Notes: generated from the letters alone by a model not told the origin. Numbered from the stretch's first letter, positions 37,117 to 44,509 are shown. The stretch is DNA of 64,000 nt from Chitinophagales bacterium (GCA_013298845.1 JAAFJN010000004.1:1-64000), one strand, 5' to 3'. Program-made: numbers and translations.

Positions 37117-38370
37117 TTAGAAGTCGTTGATGGAGCGACCGAGGAAGGTCAACACGCAACGGAAACCTACGTAACATTTTGTAGTGTCTTGGTATTCCCA
37201 TGAGCGTGTGCCTGTCTGAAGGAAGAAGGCAACGTCTTTCCAGGAACCACCACGAATTACTTTACGTTTGGAAGTAATCGGGTCTTCGTCTTTTGCATCG
37301 TAACGAATATCCGGATTCAGGTCGTGCATAAAAGAATAAGAATTCTCGAAGTACGCTGTTTCTGTCCATTCAGATACGTTACCCGACATACAGAACAAAC
37401 CGTAGTCGTTCGGGAAGTACTTGTCTACGGGTACCGTGTACAAACCGCCATCTTCAGGATAGTTACCACGGCCAGGTTTGAAGTTGGCCAACAAACAACC
37501 TTTGGAGTTGCGTGTGTAGTAAGCACCCCATGGATACGGAGAAAGTTCACGACCACCGCGAGAAGCCCATTCCCACTCGTGTTCGGTTGGCAGACGGAAA
37601 TCTTCAGACATTGGCTCTTCACCTTTGTACATGTTCCAGATTTTGGTACGCCAGTAGCAGAATGCTTTAGCCATTTTCCAGTTTACACCTACAACGGGAT
37701 AATCGTCGAATGCAGGGTGCCAGAAATAGTTACGCGTCATTGGCTCATTGTAAGAATAAGCGTAGTCGCGCACCCAGGCTAAAGAGTCAGGATAGATTTT
37801 TACTTTTTCTTTGTGGATGTGGGATGTACGATTGCTGTTACGGTCGTGCGCAGCGCGCTGCCAATCGTACCATTGCATTTCAAATACATACTTACTCACG
37901 TCCAGTTCTTTACGACCAGCGAAACTTTCGTTTCCTTGGTAGTACAAGTCCTGAAGTTCTTCGGCACTTTCTTCCCAATCAATGTCCTGTTCCCAGTCAA
38001 TCAATTGTTTTTCAGCAGTACCATCTCCTTCATCTTCGAGGTAGTGCTGAAGTGCTTCGTGCGCCAATGAGTCACGAACCCAGTCGGTGAACTGGCGGTA
38101 CTCATTGTTGGTGATTTCGGTTTCATCCATGAAAAAGCCCTGTACAGAGATGGACTTTGGACGTGAAACCTGCTGACGGCTAATGTCTTCATCACCAGCG
38201 CCGATGTGAAGTGTGCCAGACGGAATATAGAGCATTCCGTAGGGATTAATGCCTCTCCATTTTGGGCGGTCCTGTGAGCCAATAAGTTGACCGCCTTCAC
38301 TGCGGCCACATGATGAAAGGACAGCCGCAATAAAGCTGAGAAACAAGAGCGATTTTTGTAGTTGTTGCAT
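37117..38370 (-). CDS. gldK: Type IX secretion / gliding lipoprotein GldK
   Basis: A 417-residue outer-membrane lipoprotein (PorK type). The signal MQQLQKSLLFLSFIAAVLSSC places the acylated cysteine at 21. The body is an FGE-sulfatase (SUMF1-like) fold used structurally: FFMDETEITNNEYRQF near 82, RLPTEHEWEWASRGG near 267, and the closing VIRGGSWKD and YVGFRCV. With GldN it forms the periplasmic ring of T9SS. The ATG at 38370 is preferred over a GTG three codons earlier. It has its own promoter and terminator. Confidence 0.94.
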   Translation of the reverse strand: MQQLQKSLLFLSFIAAVLSSCGRSEGGQLIGSQDRPKWRGINPYGMLYIPSGTLHIGAGDEDISRQQVSRPKSISVQGFFMDETEITNNEYRQFTDWVRDSLAHEALQHYLEDEGDGTAEKQLIDWEQDIDWEESAEELQDLYYQGNESFAGRKELDVSKYVFEMQWYDWQRAAHDRNSNRTSHIHKEKVKIYPDSLAWVRDYAYSYNEPMTRNYFWHPAFDDYPVVGVNWKMAKAFCYWRTKIWNMYKGEEPMSEDFRLPTEHEWEWASRGGRELSPYPWGAYYTRNSKGCLLANFKPGRGNYPEDGGLYTVPVDKYFPNDYGLFCMSGNVSEWTETAYFENSYSFMHDLNPDIRYDAKDEDPITSKRKVIRGGSWKDVAFFLQTGTRSWEYQDTTKCYVGFRCVLTFLGRSINDF

Positions 38371-38425
38371 ATTAAACACCCGTGTGATTTACCTACTAAT
38401 TTTGTTCGGTTTAAAAAAACAGCCG

Positions 38426-38458
38426 TAAAGGTAGTTGATTAAATAGTATCCAAACAAC
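38426..38458 (-). promoter_or_regulatory. gldK promoter
   Basis: Minus strand: GTTG at 38458-38455, 21 bases, then TACCTTTA at 38433-38426, one base off TAnnTTTG. It lies 55 bases before the gldK ATG. Confidence 0.5.
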
Positions 38459-38624
38459 TGTTCCTGAAAAAAATTGTCTGAAGGATATTTCCATTGGTCT
38501 TTTGAGCGGCCTCATTAACGATACTTCTCCCGAAAATGTTATCGCACCGTTAAAATTTTAACATTTGGCCCTCCGTTTTATTTTGTTTCGATTGTCATAA
38601 AAATGCTTTTTTTTCAACAATCGG

Positions 38625-39599
38625 TTAGTTCACATAACGCGGATTATAAATCACCGGCGGGTTCTTTCCTACCCCCAATGGTTTATTCATATTGTACCGA
38701 AGCATGACCTCGTGGCTACCGCGATTGGTACTTCTTAAACCCGAAAGTGGCACATCGTAACCATAATAAAGGGTTGTTTTGTCGTTTATACCCACTCCGG
38801 CCATAATAATTACCGCATCCCGGCTGGTGGCCCCCGTTAAACCGCGATACCCCAACCCCGCCGTAAATTTATCTTTCCAATATCCCACAGCGCCTACCTC
38901 TGCCTGCATTTTTACCCCGTCGGTTTTAAAAAGCAGTCCCGGCTTTAACACCAAATTATTACTGGTCTCCCACACGTACGTCCCCTGAAAAATATAATGT
39001 CGCTCGGGTTGTAATTGGAATTGCCCCGGCGATTTTTCTTTAATTACCGGTGAAAAAACGGGTTGTGATGCTATTCCCAACAAAATACGATCCGTTGAAA
39101 AAGATACGCCCAACTCTATCACCGGCGTACCGATGCTAATACTGCCCAAAGGTAAAAAAGCGTCGTTGTGCTGAAATACCTGGTCGCGGTAATCGCCCTG
39201 CGGTGTCCGAATCCGGGAACCATCCAATAAATACTGCTGGTACCCTACCCCACCCCCAATGGCCAATACACCTGCACCCGCGTTCATTTGATAATTGTAA
39301 CTCAACATAGCCTGCGTGGTGCGGTGTGCCCCGATAGCGTCGTTTTCAATTCTCAACCCGGCTCCGCTGCTCAAAAAACGCAAGGGCAAATGCACGTTGA
39401 TTTGCTGCGTCACTGGCGCACCGTCCAGATCAATCCATTGTTGCCGGTATACGCCGTTGGCCACCAAAGATGGCTCCAGGCCGGCACAGGCCGGATTGTA
39501 CCCGTAAGGGTTCAATATCCAAAGACTGTATTGGGAGAGTTGCTGCGCCTGTAATTGTATGCCAAGCAACAAAAAAATAATGGTAGTGAGTCGTATCAT
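38625..39599 (-). CDS. PorP/SprF-family type IX secretion outer-membrane protein
   Basis: A 324-residue beta-barrel-type protein of the PorP/SprF family. After a signal peptide (MIRLTTIIFLLLGIQLQAQ) it has the family opening SQYSLWILNPYGYNPACAG and alternating beta-strand sequence to the end. Members link T9SS to particular cargo or to the outer-membrane complex. The ATG at 39599 follows a promoter at 39624-39656; the longer reading would cross it. It lies upstream of gldK on the same strand, the common porP-gldKLMN order. Many paralogues exist in such genomes, so which subfamily it is cannot be told. Confidence 0.88.
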   Translation of the reverse strand: MIRLTTIIFLLLGIQLQAQQLSQYSLWILNPYGYNPACAGLEPSLVANGVYRQQWIDLDGAPVTQQINVHLPLRFLSSGAGLRIENDAIGAHRTTQAMLSYNYQMNAGAGVLAIGGGVGYQQYLLDGSRIRTPQGDYRDQVFQHNDAFLPLGSISIGTPVIELGVSFSTDRILLGIASQPVFSPVIKEKSPGQFQLQPERHYIFQGTYVWETSNNLVLKPGLLFKTDGVKMQAEVGAVGYWKDKFTAGLGYRGLTGATSRDAVIIMAGVGINDKTTLYYGYDVPLSGLRSTNRGSHEVMLRYNMNKPLGVGKNPPVIYNPRYVN

Positions 39600-39623
39600 G
39601 TGATTTACCAGTTTTTGCCTGAA

Positions 39624-39656
39624 CAAAAGTACAAATTTATTTTCCAGTGCACCAAC
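39624..39656 (-). promoter_or_regulatory. Promoter of the PorP/SprF-type gene
   Basis: Minus strand: GTTG at 39656-39653, 21 bases, then TACTTTTG at 39631-39624, a perfect -7 match 24 bases before the ATG. The -33 element abuts the dnaN terminator. Confidence 0.65.
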
Positions 39657-39695
39657 AAAAACGGGTCGAAAGTCCGCGTGAACTTTCAACCCGTT
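39657..39695 (-). terminator. dnaN terminator
   Basis: Minus strand: AACGGGTTGAAAGT pairs over 14 positions (one G-U) with ACTTTCGACCCGTT and is followed by TTTG after the last TT. It lies 45 bases past the dnaN stop and separates dnaN from the porP-like gene. Confidence 0.65.
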
Positions 39696-39739
39696 TTTAG
39701 ATATACTTCGACCCGGCAATGTAAAACCGGATAATTGCA

Positions 39740-40855
39740 TTAGTTATTGATCATTACGGGCATGACCAGCATCAAAATTTCGCGGTCGTTATTGTCTTCC
39801 ACGGGCGTCAGGATACCGGCGCGACTGGGGGTGGAAAGATCAATTTTTACTTCGTCGCTTTCGAGTACGCCGAGCATTTCGACGAGGAACTTGGCGTTGA
39901 AGGCAATTTTCATGGCGTTTCCGTTGTAATCGCAACTCATTTGCTCGGTGGCTTCGTTGGAAAAGTCAATGTCCTGCGCCGAGATGGTGAGGCTTTTGTC
40001 GTTCATATCCAATACAACCTGGTTGGTGGTTTTATTGGCATAAATGGCAATACGCTTGAGGGAGTTTTGGAAATCGCCGCGTTGAACGGTGAGTTGGTTC
40101 GGATTTTCCACCGGAATAACGGCGTTATAATCCGGGTAACGCGCATCAATGAGGCGGCAAACGAGGTTGGTATTGCCAAAAGAGAAAAACGCGTTGGCTT
40201 TGTTAAAAGCGATGGAAACTGCGTCGTTGGCCGGGAGGGCGTTTTTGAGCAGGTTGAGCGCTTTTTTGGGCACAATAAACGAAGTGGCTACTTCCCCGGC
40301 CAAATGGTGGGTAGAGTATTTCACCAATTTATGGGCATCCGTGGCGACCAGAATAAGTTTATTAAAGTCCACCTGAAAATAGACGCCGGTCATGGCGGGC
40401 CGCAAATCGTCGTTGGAGGTGGCAAATGCGGTTTTGGCAATACCTTCCAACAAATATTGGCTGTTGATTTTTACCTTATCCACGTCGTCGGATTCCGGCA
40501 ATGCGGGAAAATCGGCACCGTTTTCGCCCGCCAACCGGTATTTACCGTAAGAGGAGGTAATTTCGATGGCGAAGTTATCGGGGTTAATATTAAAGGTAAT
40601 GGGTTGCTGCGGAAGGGCTTTTAAGGTTTCCAACAAAATTTTTGCCGGAATAGCCACCGTAAAATCATCATCAGCTAACACTTCTATGCTGGTGGAAATA
40701 CTGGTTTCCAAATCACTCGCAGAAATAGTGAGTTGTTTATTTTCTATACGAAACAGAAAATCCTCCAAAATGGGCAGCACCGGATTGGAACCTAATGCCC
40801 CGGAAGCGACCTGCAATTGTTTCAGAAGTTCGGTTGAAGAAACGCTGAATTTCAT
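39740..40855 (-). CDS. dnaN: DNA polymerase III beta subunit (sliding clamp) DnaN
   Basis: A 371-residue sliding clamp, the normal length, that encircles DNA and tethers polymerase III. Typical features are the N-terminal MKFSVSSTELLKQLQ, the repeated three-domain layout, TGVYFQVDFNKLILVATDAHKL near 170 (pattern only) and the closing LVMPVMI. A longer reading from 40885 is rejected because the ATG at 40855 gives the standard start. It is not next to dnaA or recF here, which is common in this phylum. It has its own promoter and terminator. Confidence 0.95.
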   Translation of the reverse strand: MKFSVSSTELLKQLQVASGALGSNPVLPILEDFLFRIENKQLTISASDLETSISTSIEVLADDDFTVAIPAKILLETLKALPQQPITFNINPDNFAIEITSSYGKYRLAGENGADFPALPESDDVDKVKINSQYLLEGIAKTAFATSNDDLRPAMTGVYFQVDFNKLILVATDAHKLVKYSTHHLAGEVATSFIVPKKALNLLKNALPANDAVSIAFNKANAFFSFGNTNLVCRLIDARYPDYNAVIPVENPNQLTVQRGDFQNSLKRIAIYANKTTNQVVLDMNDKSLTISAQDIDFSNEATEQMSCDYNGNAMKIAFNAKFLVEMLGVLESDEVKIDLSTPSRAGILTPVEDNNDREILMLVMPVMINN

Positions 40856-40882
40856 ATCTTGTTCTAATGACTTTTTAAACCG

Positions 40883-40890
40883 CAAATGTA
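40883..40890 (-). promoter_or_regulatory. dnaN promoter (-7 element)
   Basis: Minus-strand TACATTTG is a perfect TAnnTTTG match 27 bases before the dnaN ATG. No clear -33 element is seen at N21. Confidence 0.5.
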
Positions 40891-40962
40891 AGTCAGGATT
40901 TTGGCATAATAACCCTAATTAACTAACATAATGTGGAAAACAAGCAATACCTTCGTGCCCTA

Positions 40963-42246
40963 ATGACTGTTAACCGAAAAATTGCGCCCAGTATCCACTC
41001 CGTTATTCAGCCTGAACTACCGGTATTTACCGTAGAAACTTTGGATAATGGGCTTAAAATGAACGTGTTGCAATTCCCTGAACACGATATTCTAAAAATT
41101 GAGTTTAATTTTCACGCCGGTCGCCCCGAGGAACACCAACGGATGACAGCGTACATGGCGCCCCGCCTCATGCGCGAAGGCGTGGAAGGCATGGACGGTG
41201 GTGCGATTGCCGAACATTTTGACTACTACGGCACATCGGTAGGCACTTGGAGTTGGCTCGACGCGACGGGGTTTTCCCTCACCGGGCTGCCCAAACACGC
41301 CGCTCATACCATCCCTTTACTGGCAGATATTCTGTTACGCCCCACCTTTCCCCAAAAGGAACTGGATATATTGGTACAAACCCACGTTCAGGAACTACAG
41401 GTCGAATTGGAAAAAACCGAAGTGATTTCTTACCGGGTATTAACCGAACGTTTGTACGGGGCCAACCATCCATTCGGGTACAATTCCACCACCGCCGATT
41501 ATAAGGCCATTACGCCAGAGGCCTTGCACCAATACCACCAGGAACATTTGCACCTGGGCAATGCTTATTTGTTTGTCAGTGGCAATATCACCGATGAGAT
41601 TAAGGCGTTGTTGAACCAATATTTTGGGCAAATTCCGTTAAAAACCAAGGCATCGGATACCCGAAATATCCCTCCAGCGGTATCCAACATGCCCAAAAGC
41701 CGCAAAATCACCATCAAACAACCCAATGCGCTGCAAGCAGCGGTAAAAATGGGCCGTTTGCTGTTTAATCGCCTTCACCCTGATTTTTACGAAATTCAAA
41801 TTCTAAATACCATCTTGGGGGGATATTTTGGCTCCCGCCTCATGTCGAATATCCGCGAAGAAAAAGGCTACACCTATAATATATACTCCGGCATTGACAC
41901 CTACTACGAAAGTGGTTATATGTACATCGCCACGGAAGTCAACGGTGAAAAAGTGGGGGCCACGCTGCGGGCCATTAAATTGGAGATGAAAAAACTGCGC
42001 GAAACGCTGATTGACGACGAAGAATTGCTCATGGTGCGCAATTACATGACCGGTGCCCTGCTCAATGGCATGGATGGTCCGCTCAATATGTCAGCCATGA
42101 TGCGCGCCCTGGTGTTCGAACGCGTGGGTGAAGAAGGATTGCGCCGCCAAATTCAGGCCCTACAAACCATGACCCCGGAACGCATCCGGGAATTGGCACA
42201 ATTGTACCTGCAACCAGATGACTTTTTGACAGTAGTTGTTAAGTGA
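40963..42246 (+). CDS. M16-family peptidase-like protein lacking the zinc motif
   Basis: A 427-residue insulinase/M16-fold protein. The N half should carry HxxEH, but the matching stretch reads TAYMAPRLMREGVEG near residue 61, without the zinc ligands. The rest of the fold is kept: GTSVGTWSWLD near 89, the substrate-binding RxxY-like motif in NIREEKGYTYNIYSG near 299, and a C-terminal RIRELAQLYLQPDDFLTVVV. Such inactive M16 proteins often pair with an active partner, which is not in the window. The start is ATG at 40963, matching family starts (MxxxRxxAPxI); a GTG at 40933 is possible. Confidence 0.8.
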   Translation: MTVNRKIAPSIHSVIQPELPVFTVETLDNGLKMNVLQFPEHDILKIEFNFHAGRPEEHQRMTAYMAPRLMREGVEGMDGGAIAEHFDYYGTSVGTWSWLDATGFSLTGLPKHAAHTIPLLADILLRPTFPQKELDILVQTHVQELQVELEKTEVISYRVLTERLYGANHPFGYNSTTADYKAITPEALHQYHQEHLHLGNAYLFVSGNITDEIKALLNQYFGQIPLKTKASDTRNIPPAVSNMPKSRKITIKQPNALQAAVKMGRLLFNRLHPDFYEIQILNTILGGYFGSRLMSNIREEKGYTYNIYSGIDTYYESGYMYIATEVNGEKVGATLRAIKLEMKKLRETLIDDEELLMVRNYMTGALLNGMDGPLNMSAMMRALVFERVGEEGLRRQIQALQTMTPERIRELAQLYLQPDDFLTVVVK

Positions 42247-42355
42247 TGAGTGAAGAGTGATGAGTGAAAAACGAAGAGTGAAGAGTGATGAGTGAAGAGT
42301 GAAGAGTGAAAAACGAAGAGTGAAGAGTGAAAAACGAAGAGTGATGAGGAGTGAT
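42242..42355 (+). repeat. Microsatellite-like AGTGAAGAGTGA repeats
   Basis: Tandem short units AGTGATG, AGTGAAG and AGTGAAAAACGAAG run from the stop of the M16-like gene for about 110 bases. The same type lies at 18895 and 54522. Confidence 0.8.
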
Positions 42356-42751
42356 TTGAAAGAGCGTACGTGAGTACAGCGTACAAGGTTCGGGTGGGAT
42401 AATCCGCAAAATCTGTAAGATTTGGTAGATTTCGGCCGAAAATATGCGCCACCGGCACCGCAGCCCCGGTGCGCATGAGTCAAGTGCTACGTCAGGCGGT
42501 CTCACATTCCATCTTTTGTCTAAGGTCTCTTGTCTAAGATCTAAAAAAAATGTTAACCGCCGGGAACTTTGGTTGGGCGGCGGCGGTTATTCCCGTCATC
42601 TTCAACATGCTCAACGGCAACTGAATACAATTTTTCATTTTTTTTTCAGCGGCGGGAACTGATTTAACCCATGATTGGTTATTATCCTGACACTTCAAAA
42701 AATCAAAAAAAACGCAACAACATCACTTTTAACTTTTAACTTTTAACAACA
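42356..42751. other. Intergenic region with repeats, no clear gene
   Basis: Contains a degenerate family A element (42376-42470), a reversed TCTAAGGTCTCTTGTCTAA motif (42520-42541) that also occurs at 59546-59634, and a 24-codon hydrophobic reading frame at 42550-42624 that is not supported as a gene. The AT-rich run TTTTAACTTTTAAC lies just before the small ORF at 42752. Confidence 0.5.
42376..42470 (-). repeat. Degenerate family A repeat copy
   Basis: CAGCGTACA, GGATAATCC and AGATTTGGTAGATT occur in the same order as in the reverse complement of the tandem units at 32828-33300. It is shorter and diverged. Confidence 0.5.
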
Positions 42752-42919
42752 ATGGTACACCAAGATCAACATACAATGCCGTTTCATCAACCCATAAAGG
42801 TTGATAATGGTCGCATGATCAGCCATAAGGGCAGTTGGTGCACCATGATGGGTAATGATTTAAGTCTTCCGTATCCTACAGGACGATTTATGAATTATCC
42901 CAATTTTATCCAGCGATAA
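42752..42919 (+). CDS. Possible small protein upstream of the tRNA array
   Basis: A 55-codon frame from ATG to TAA. The product is rich in His, Met and Asn (MVHQDQHTMPFHQPIK at the start, MNYPNFIQR at the end), with no signal peptide, span or motif I recognise. There is no clear promoter. It is the only open frame of any size between the M16-like gene and the tRNA array and may be spurious. Confidence 0.35.
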   Translation: MVHQDQHTMPFHQPIKVDNGRMISHKGSWCTMMGNDLSLPYPTGRFMNYPNFIQR

Positions 42920-43059
42920 CCTCCCGAATCGTTTTCGGGGCGGCGTAAGGCTGAGCAACCGAAAATATCCGTAAAATCCATTCGATTTTCTTTTTTTCTG
43001 TTGCTTTGCCCGCATCCGCTGGCAAATGCAGGGTTCATCCTTGCGCCTCTCCATATCAC

Positions 43060-43143
43060 GGAAGTATTTAGCATTGGTTAGCTTAGCCTGACTGTAAATC
43101 AGGTGCCCGTCGGGCTGTGGTGGTTCAAATCCATCTGCTTCCA
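43060..43143 (+). tRNA. tRNA-Tyr (GTA)
   Basis: Acceptor GGAAGTA pairs with TGCTTCC, the anticodon arm is CCTGA-CTGTAAA-TCAGG, a long variable arm (GCCC/GGGC) marks a class II tRNA, and the T loop is TTCAAAT. The D stem has a weak base pair. CCA is not encoded. Confidence 0.8.
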
Positions 43144-43150
43144 CTATTTT

Positions 43151-43205
43151 TCATACTGAGCGTTGCTTGGTTTTGTGCACAAAACCTGCTGAGCCGAAGT
43201 ATAAC
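43151..43205 (+). repeat. Palindromic repeat (family B) between tRNA-Tyr and tRNA-Pro
   Basis: Starts TACTGAGCGTTGC, has a central GGTTTTGT-GC-ACAAAACC hairpin and ends GAGCCGAAGTATAAC at the first base of tRNA-Pro. It matches, in opposite orientation, the element at 43352-43434. Confidence 0.7.
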
Positions 43206-43278
43206 GTAGAAGTCATCTAATGGCCAAGATGCGCGATTTGGGATCGTGAAAATGTTCGTTCGAGTCGAGCCTTCTGCA
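43206..43278 (+). tRNA. tRNA-Pro (TGG)
   Basis: Acceptor GTAGAAG/CTTCTGC, D stem ATCT/AGAT, anticodon arm CGCGA-TTTGGGA-TCGTG, T arm GTTCG-TTCGAGT-CGAGC all pair. CCA is not encoded. Confidence 0.88.
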
Positions 43279-43283
43279 CAAAA

Positions 43284-43355
43284 GGATATATAGCGCAATG
43301 GTAGCGCACTGGCCTGTCACGCCAGAGGTTGCGGGTTCAAGCCCCGCTGTACTTC
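43284..43355 (+). tRNA. tRNA-Asp (GTC), 3' acceptor strand interrupted
   Basis: D, anticodon (CTGGC-CTGTCAC-GCCAG) and T arms are perfect, but the acceptor GGATATA meets TGTACTT, so its outer three pairs are lost. The missing TCC follows only after an 83-bp palindromic repeat, at 43435-43437. Probably a tRNA gene broken by repeat insertion. Confidence 0.7.
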
Positions 43356-43434
43356 GACAAGGCTGGTTTTGTACAGTACAACACGGGATAATCCTCTGTC
43401 GTGGTGTACAAAACCTGGCAACGCTCAGTATCTA
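43352..43434 (-). repeat. Palindromic repeat (family B) inserted in tRNA-Asp
   Basis: Bounded by TA on both sides (43350-43351 and 43433-43434). Its arms GGTTTTGTACA and TGTACAAAACC form an 11-bp perfect inverted repeat, with CTTCGAC at one end and GCTCAGTA at the other. Read on the minus strand it matches the element at 43151-43205 plus an internal extension. Confidence 0.7.
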
Positions 43435-43526
43435 TCCGCCATAAACACAACAATTAAAACACCATGCATATAGAAACAAGTTTGCGAAAGTGATCCGGTG
43501 CATTATCCGATAACAACATAATCACC

Positions 43527-43598
43527 GGGTTCGTAGCTCAATGGTTGAGCACTCCGCTTTTAACGGAGGGGCTGTGGGTTCGAGTCCCACCGGGCCCA
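43527..43598 (+). tRNA. tRNA-Lys (TTT)
   Basis: Acceptor GGGTTCG/CGGGCCC (with G-U pairs), anticodon arm CTCCG-CTTTTAA-CGGAG, T arm GTGGG-TTCGAGT-CCCAC. The D loop is short (AATGGTT). Confidence 0.9.
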
Positions 43599-43605
43599 CT
43601 ACAAT

Positions 43606-43677
43606 AGTCTCGTCGTCCAATGGTCAGGACCGTATTCTACGAAAGTACAAATCAAGGTTCGAATCCTTGCGAGGCTA
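43606..43677 (+). tRNA. tRNA-Arg (ACG)
   Basis: Acceptor AGTCTCG/CGAGGCT, D stem GTCC/GGAC, anticodon arm GTATT-CTACGAA-AGTAC, T loop TTCGAAT. Confidence 0.9.
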
Positions 43678-43722
43678 CTTTATTCATACTTGGCGTCGTT
43701 TATGGCGATTCGAAGTGTACAT

Positions 43723-43794
43723 GGTACTTTTAGTGTATAGGTAACATTTCGCCTTGTGGCGGCGAAGAATCGGGTTCGAATCCCGGAAAGTGCC
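43723..43794 (+). tRNA. tRNA-His (GTG)
   Basis: Acceptor GTACTTT/AAAGTGC with an extra 5' G opposite C73, the identity mark of tRNA-His. Anticodon arm TCGCC-TTGTGGC-GGCGA, T arm TCGGG-TTCGAAT-CCCGG. Confidence 0.9.
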
Positions 43795-43806
43795 CCAAAA
43801 ATGCAT

Positions 43807-43878
43807 TGGTTCATAGCTCAACGGTGGAGCAACGGGCTGTTAACCCGAAGGCTACAGGTTCGAACCCTGTTGAACCAG
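43807..43878 (+). tRNA. tRNA-Asn (GTT)
   Basis: Acceptor TGGTTCA/TGAACCA is perfect; anticodon loop CTGTTAA; T arm ACAGG-TTCGAAC-CCTGT. The outermost anticodon-stem pair is A-A. Confidence 0.88.
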
Positions 43879-43899
43879 CCTAAGAAATTGATTTAAAAC

Positions 43900-43971
43900 T
43901 GCGTAGTAGTGTAATGGTGATCACGCGTGCCTGATACGCACGAAATACAGGTTCGAGTCCTGACTACGCGA
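43900..43971 (+). tRNA. tRNA-Ile (GAT)
   Basis: Acceptor TGCGTAG/CTACGCG, anticodon arm CGTGC-CTGATAC-GCACG, T loop TTCGAGT. One mismatch each in the D stem and T stem. Confidence 0.82.
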
Positions 43972-43979
43972 CAAAACAA

Positions 43980-44052
43980 GTGAAGATAGCTTAGTTGGTC
44001 TGAGCGTTCCGCTGAAGACGGAAAGGTACAGGTTCGATACCTGTTCTTCACA
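43980..44052 (+). tRNA. tRNA-Phe (GAA)
   Basis: Acceptor GTGAAGA/TCTTCAC, anticodon arm TTCCG-CTGAAGA-CGGAA, T arm ACAGG-TTCGATA-CCTGT. Confidence 0.9.
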
Positions 44053-44063
44053 CCACAATCAAT

Positions 44064-44135
44064 TGCGCGGTGGTGTAATGGTAACATTCGGCCCTCTTAA
44101 GGCCGATGCTGCGGGTTCAAGTCCCGCCTGCGCAA
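44064..44135 (+). tRNA. tRNA-Lys (CTT)
   Basis: Acceptor TGCGCGG/CTGCGCA, anticodon arm CGGCC-CTCTTAA-GGCCG, T arm GCGGG-TTCAAGT-CCCGC. It is a second lysine isoacceptor in the array. Confidence 0.88.
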
Positions 44136-44149
44136 CAATTTAAATATGG

Positions 44150-44220
44150 GCGAGTGTAGTTTAAAGGTAAAATCGCGGTCTTCCAAACCGAGGTTGGCAG
44201 TTCGAGTCTGCCCGTTCGCA
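44150..44220 (+). tRNA. tRNA-Gly (TCC)
   Basis: Acceptor GCGAGTG/CGTTCGC, anticodon loop CTTCCAA, T arm GGCAG-TTCGAGT-CTGCC. One anticodon-stem end pair is mismatched and the D arm is AT-only apart from one G. Confidence 0.82.
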
Positions 44221-44229
44221 CAATAACAG

Positions 44230-44317
44230 GGAGAGTAGTCAGATACGGTTGGCTGAGCGACACTGCTAATGTCGTCCTCGCTTCGGCGAGGTGAGGGTTC
44301 GAATCCCTTGTTCTCCG
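44230..44317 (+). tRNA. tRNA-Ser (GCT)
   Basis: Acceptor GGAGAGT/GTTCTCC, anticodon arm CGACA-CTGCTAA-TGTCG, long variable arm CCTCGC-TTCG-GCGAGG as expected for serine, T loop TTCGAAT. Confidence 0.88.
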
Positions 44318-44370
44318 CGCATTTTTTTGCCAATTGGGCTTTCCGCCATTTTGGCCAATTGGGCAGCCAA

Positions 44371-44466
44371 TTTTTTAGCCAATTGGGGCAGCCACGAGGG
44401 CTGCCCGTACGGGATTCCGTCCTTTTTTAGCCAATTGGGCAGCCACGAGGGCTGCCCGTACGGGAA
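44371..44466 (+). repeat. Two direct copies of a 43-44-bp palindromic repeat
   Basis: Copies at 44371-44414 and 44423-44465 differ by one indel and are eight bases apart. Each carries AGCCAATTGGG followed by a hairpin GGGCAGCC/GGCTGCCC and the palindrome CCCGTACGGG. More GCCAATTGG units lie just upstream (44331, 44353). Confidence 0.8.
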
Positions 44467-44492
44467 TCGCAGGTTCAAATCCTGCATTGGCT
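44429..44492 (+). tRNA. Remnant of a tRNA gene invaded by a repeat
   Basis: A good T arm (GCAGG-TTCAAAT-CCTGC, 44469-44485) and acceptor 3' strand ATTGGCT remain, and AGCCAAT at 44429 can pair with it fully. The D and anticodon arms are replaced by the palindromic repeat, so no anticodon can be read. Confidence 0.5.
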
Positions 44493-44509
44493 TCGTAGCA
44501 TTATTAGGC

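Noticed and set aside
42550-42624. 24-codon hydrophobic reading frame
   Set aside because: Too short to support by itself, overlaps a GC-rich hairpin, and has no promoter or conserved neighbour.
43060-44492. Integrase or attachment site next to the tRNA array
   Set aside because: No integrase, recombinase or transposase gene and no long direct repeat of a tRNA end was seen nearby, so no mobile element boundary is claimed.
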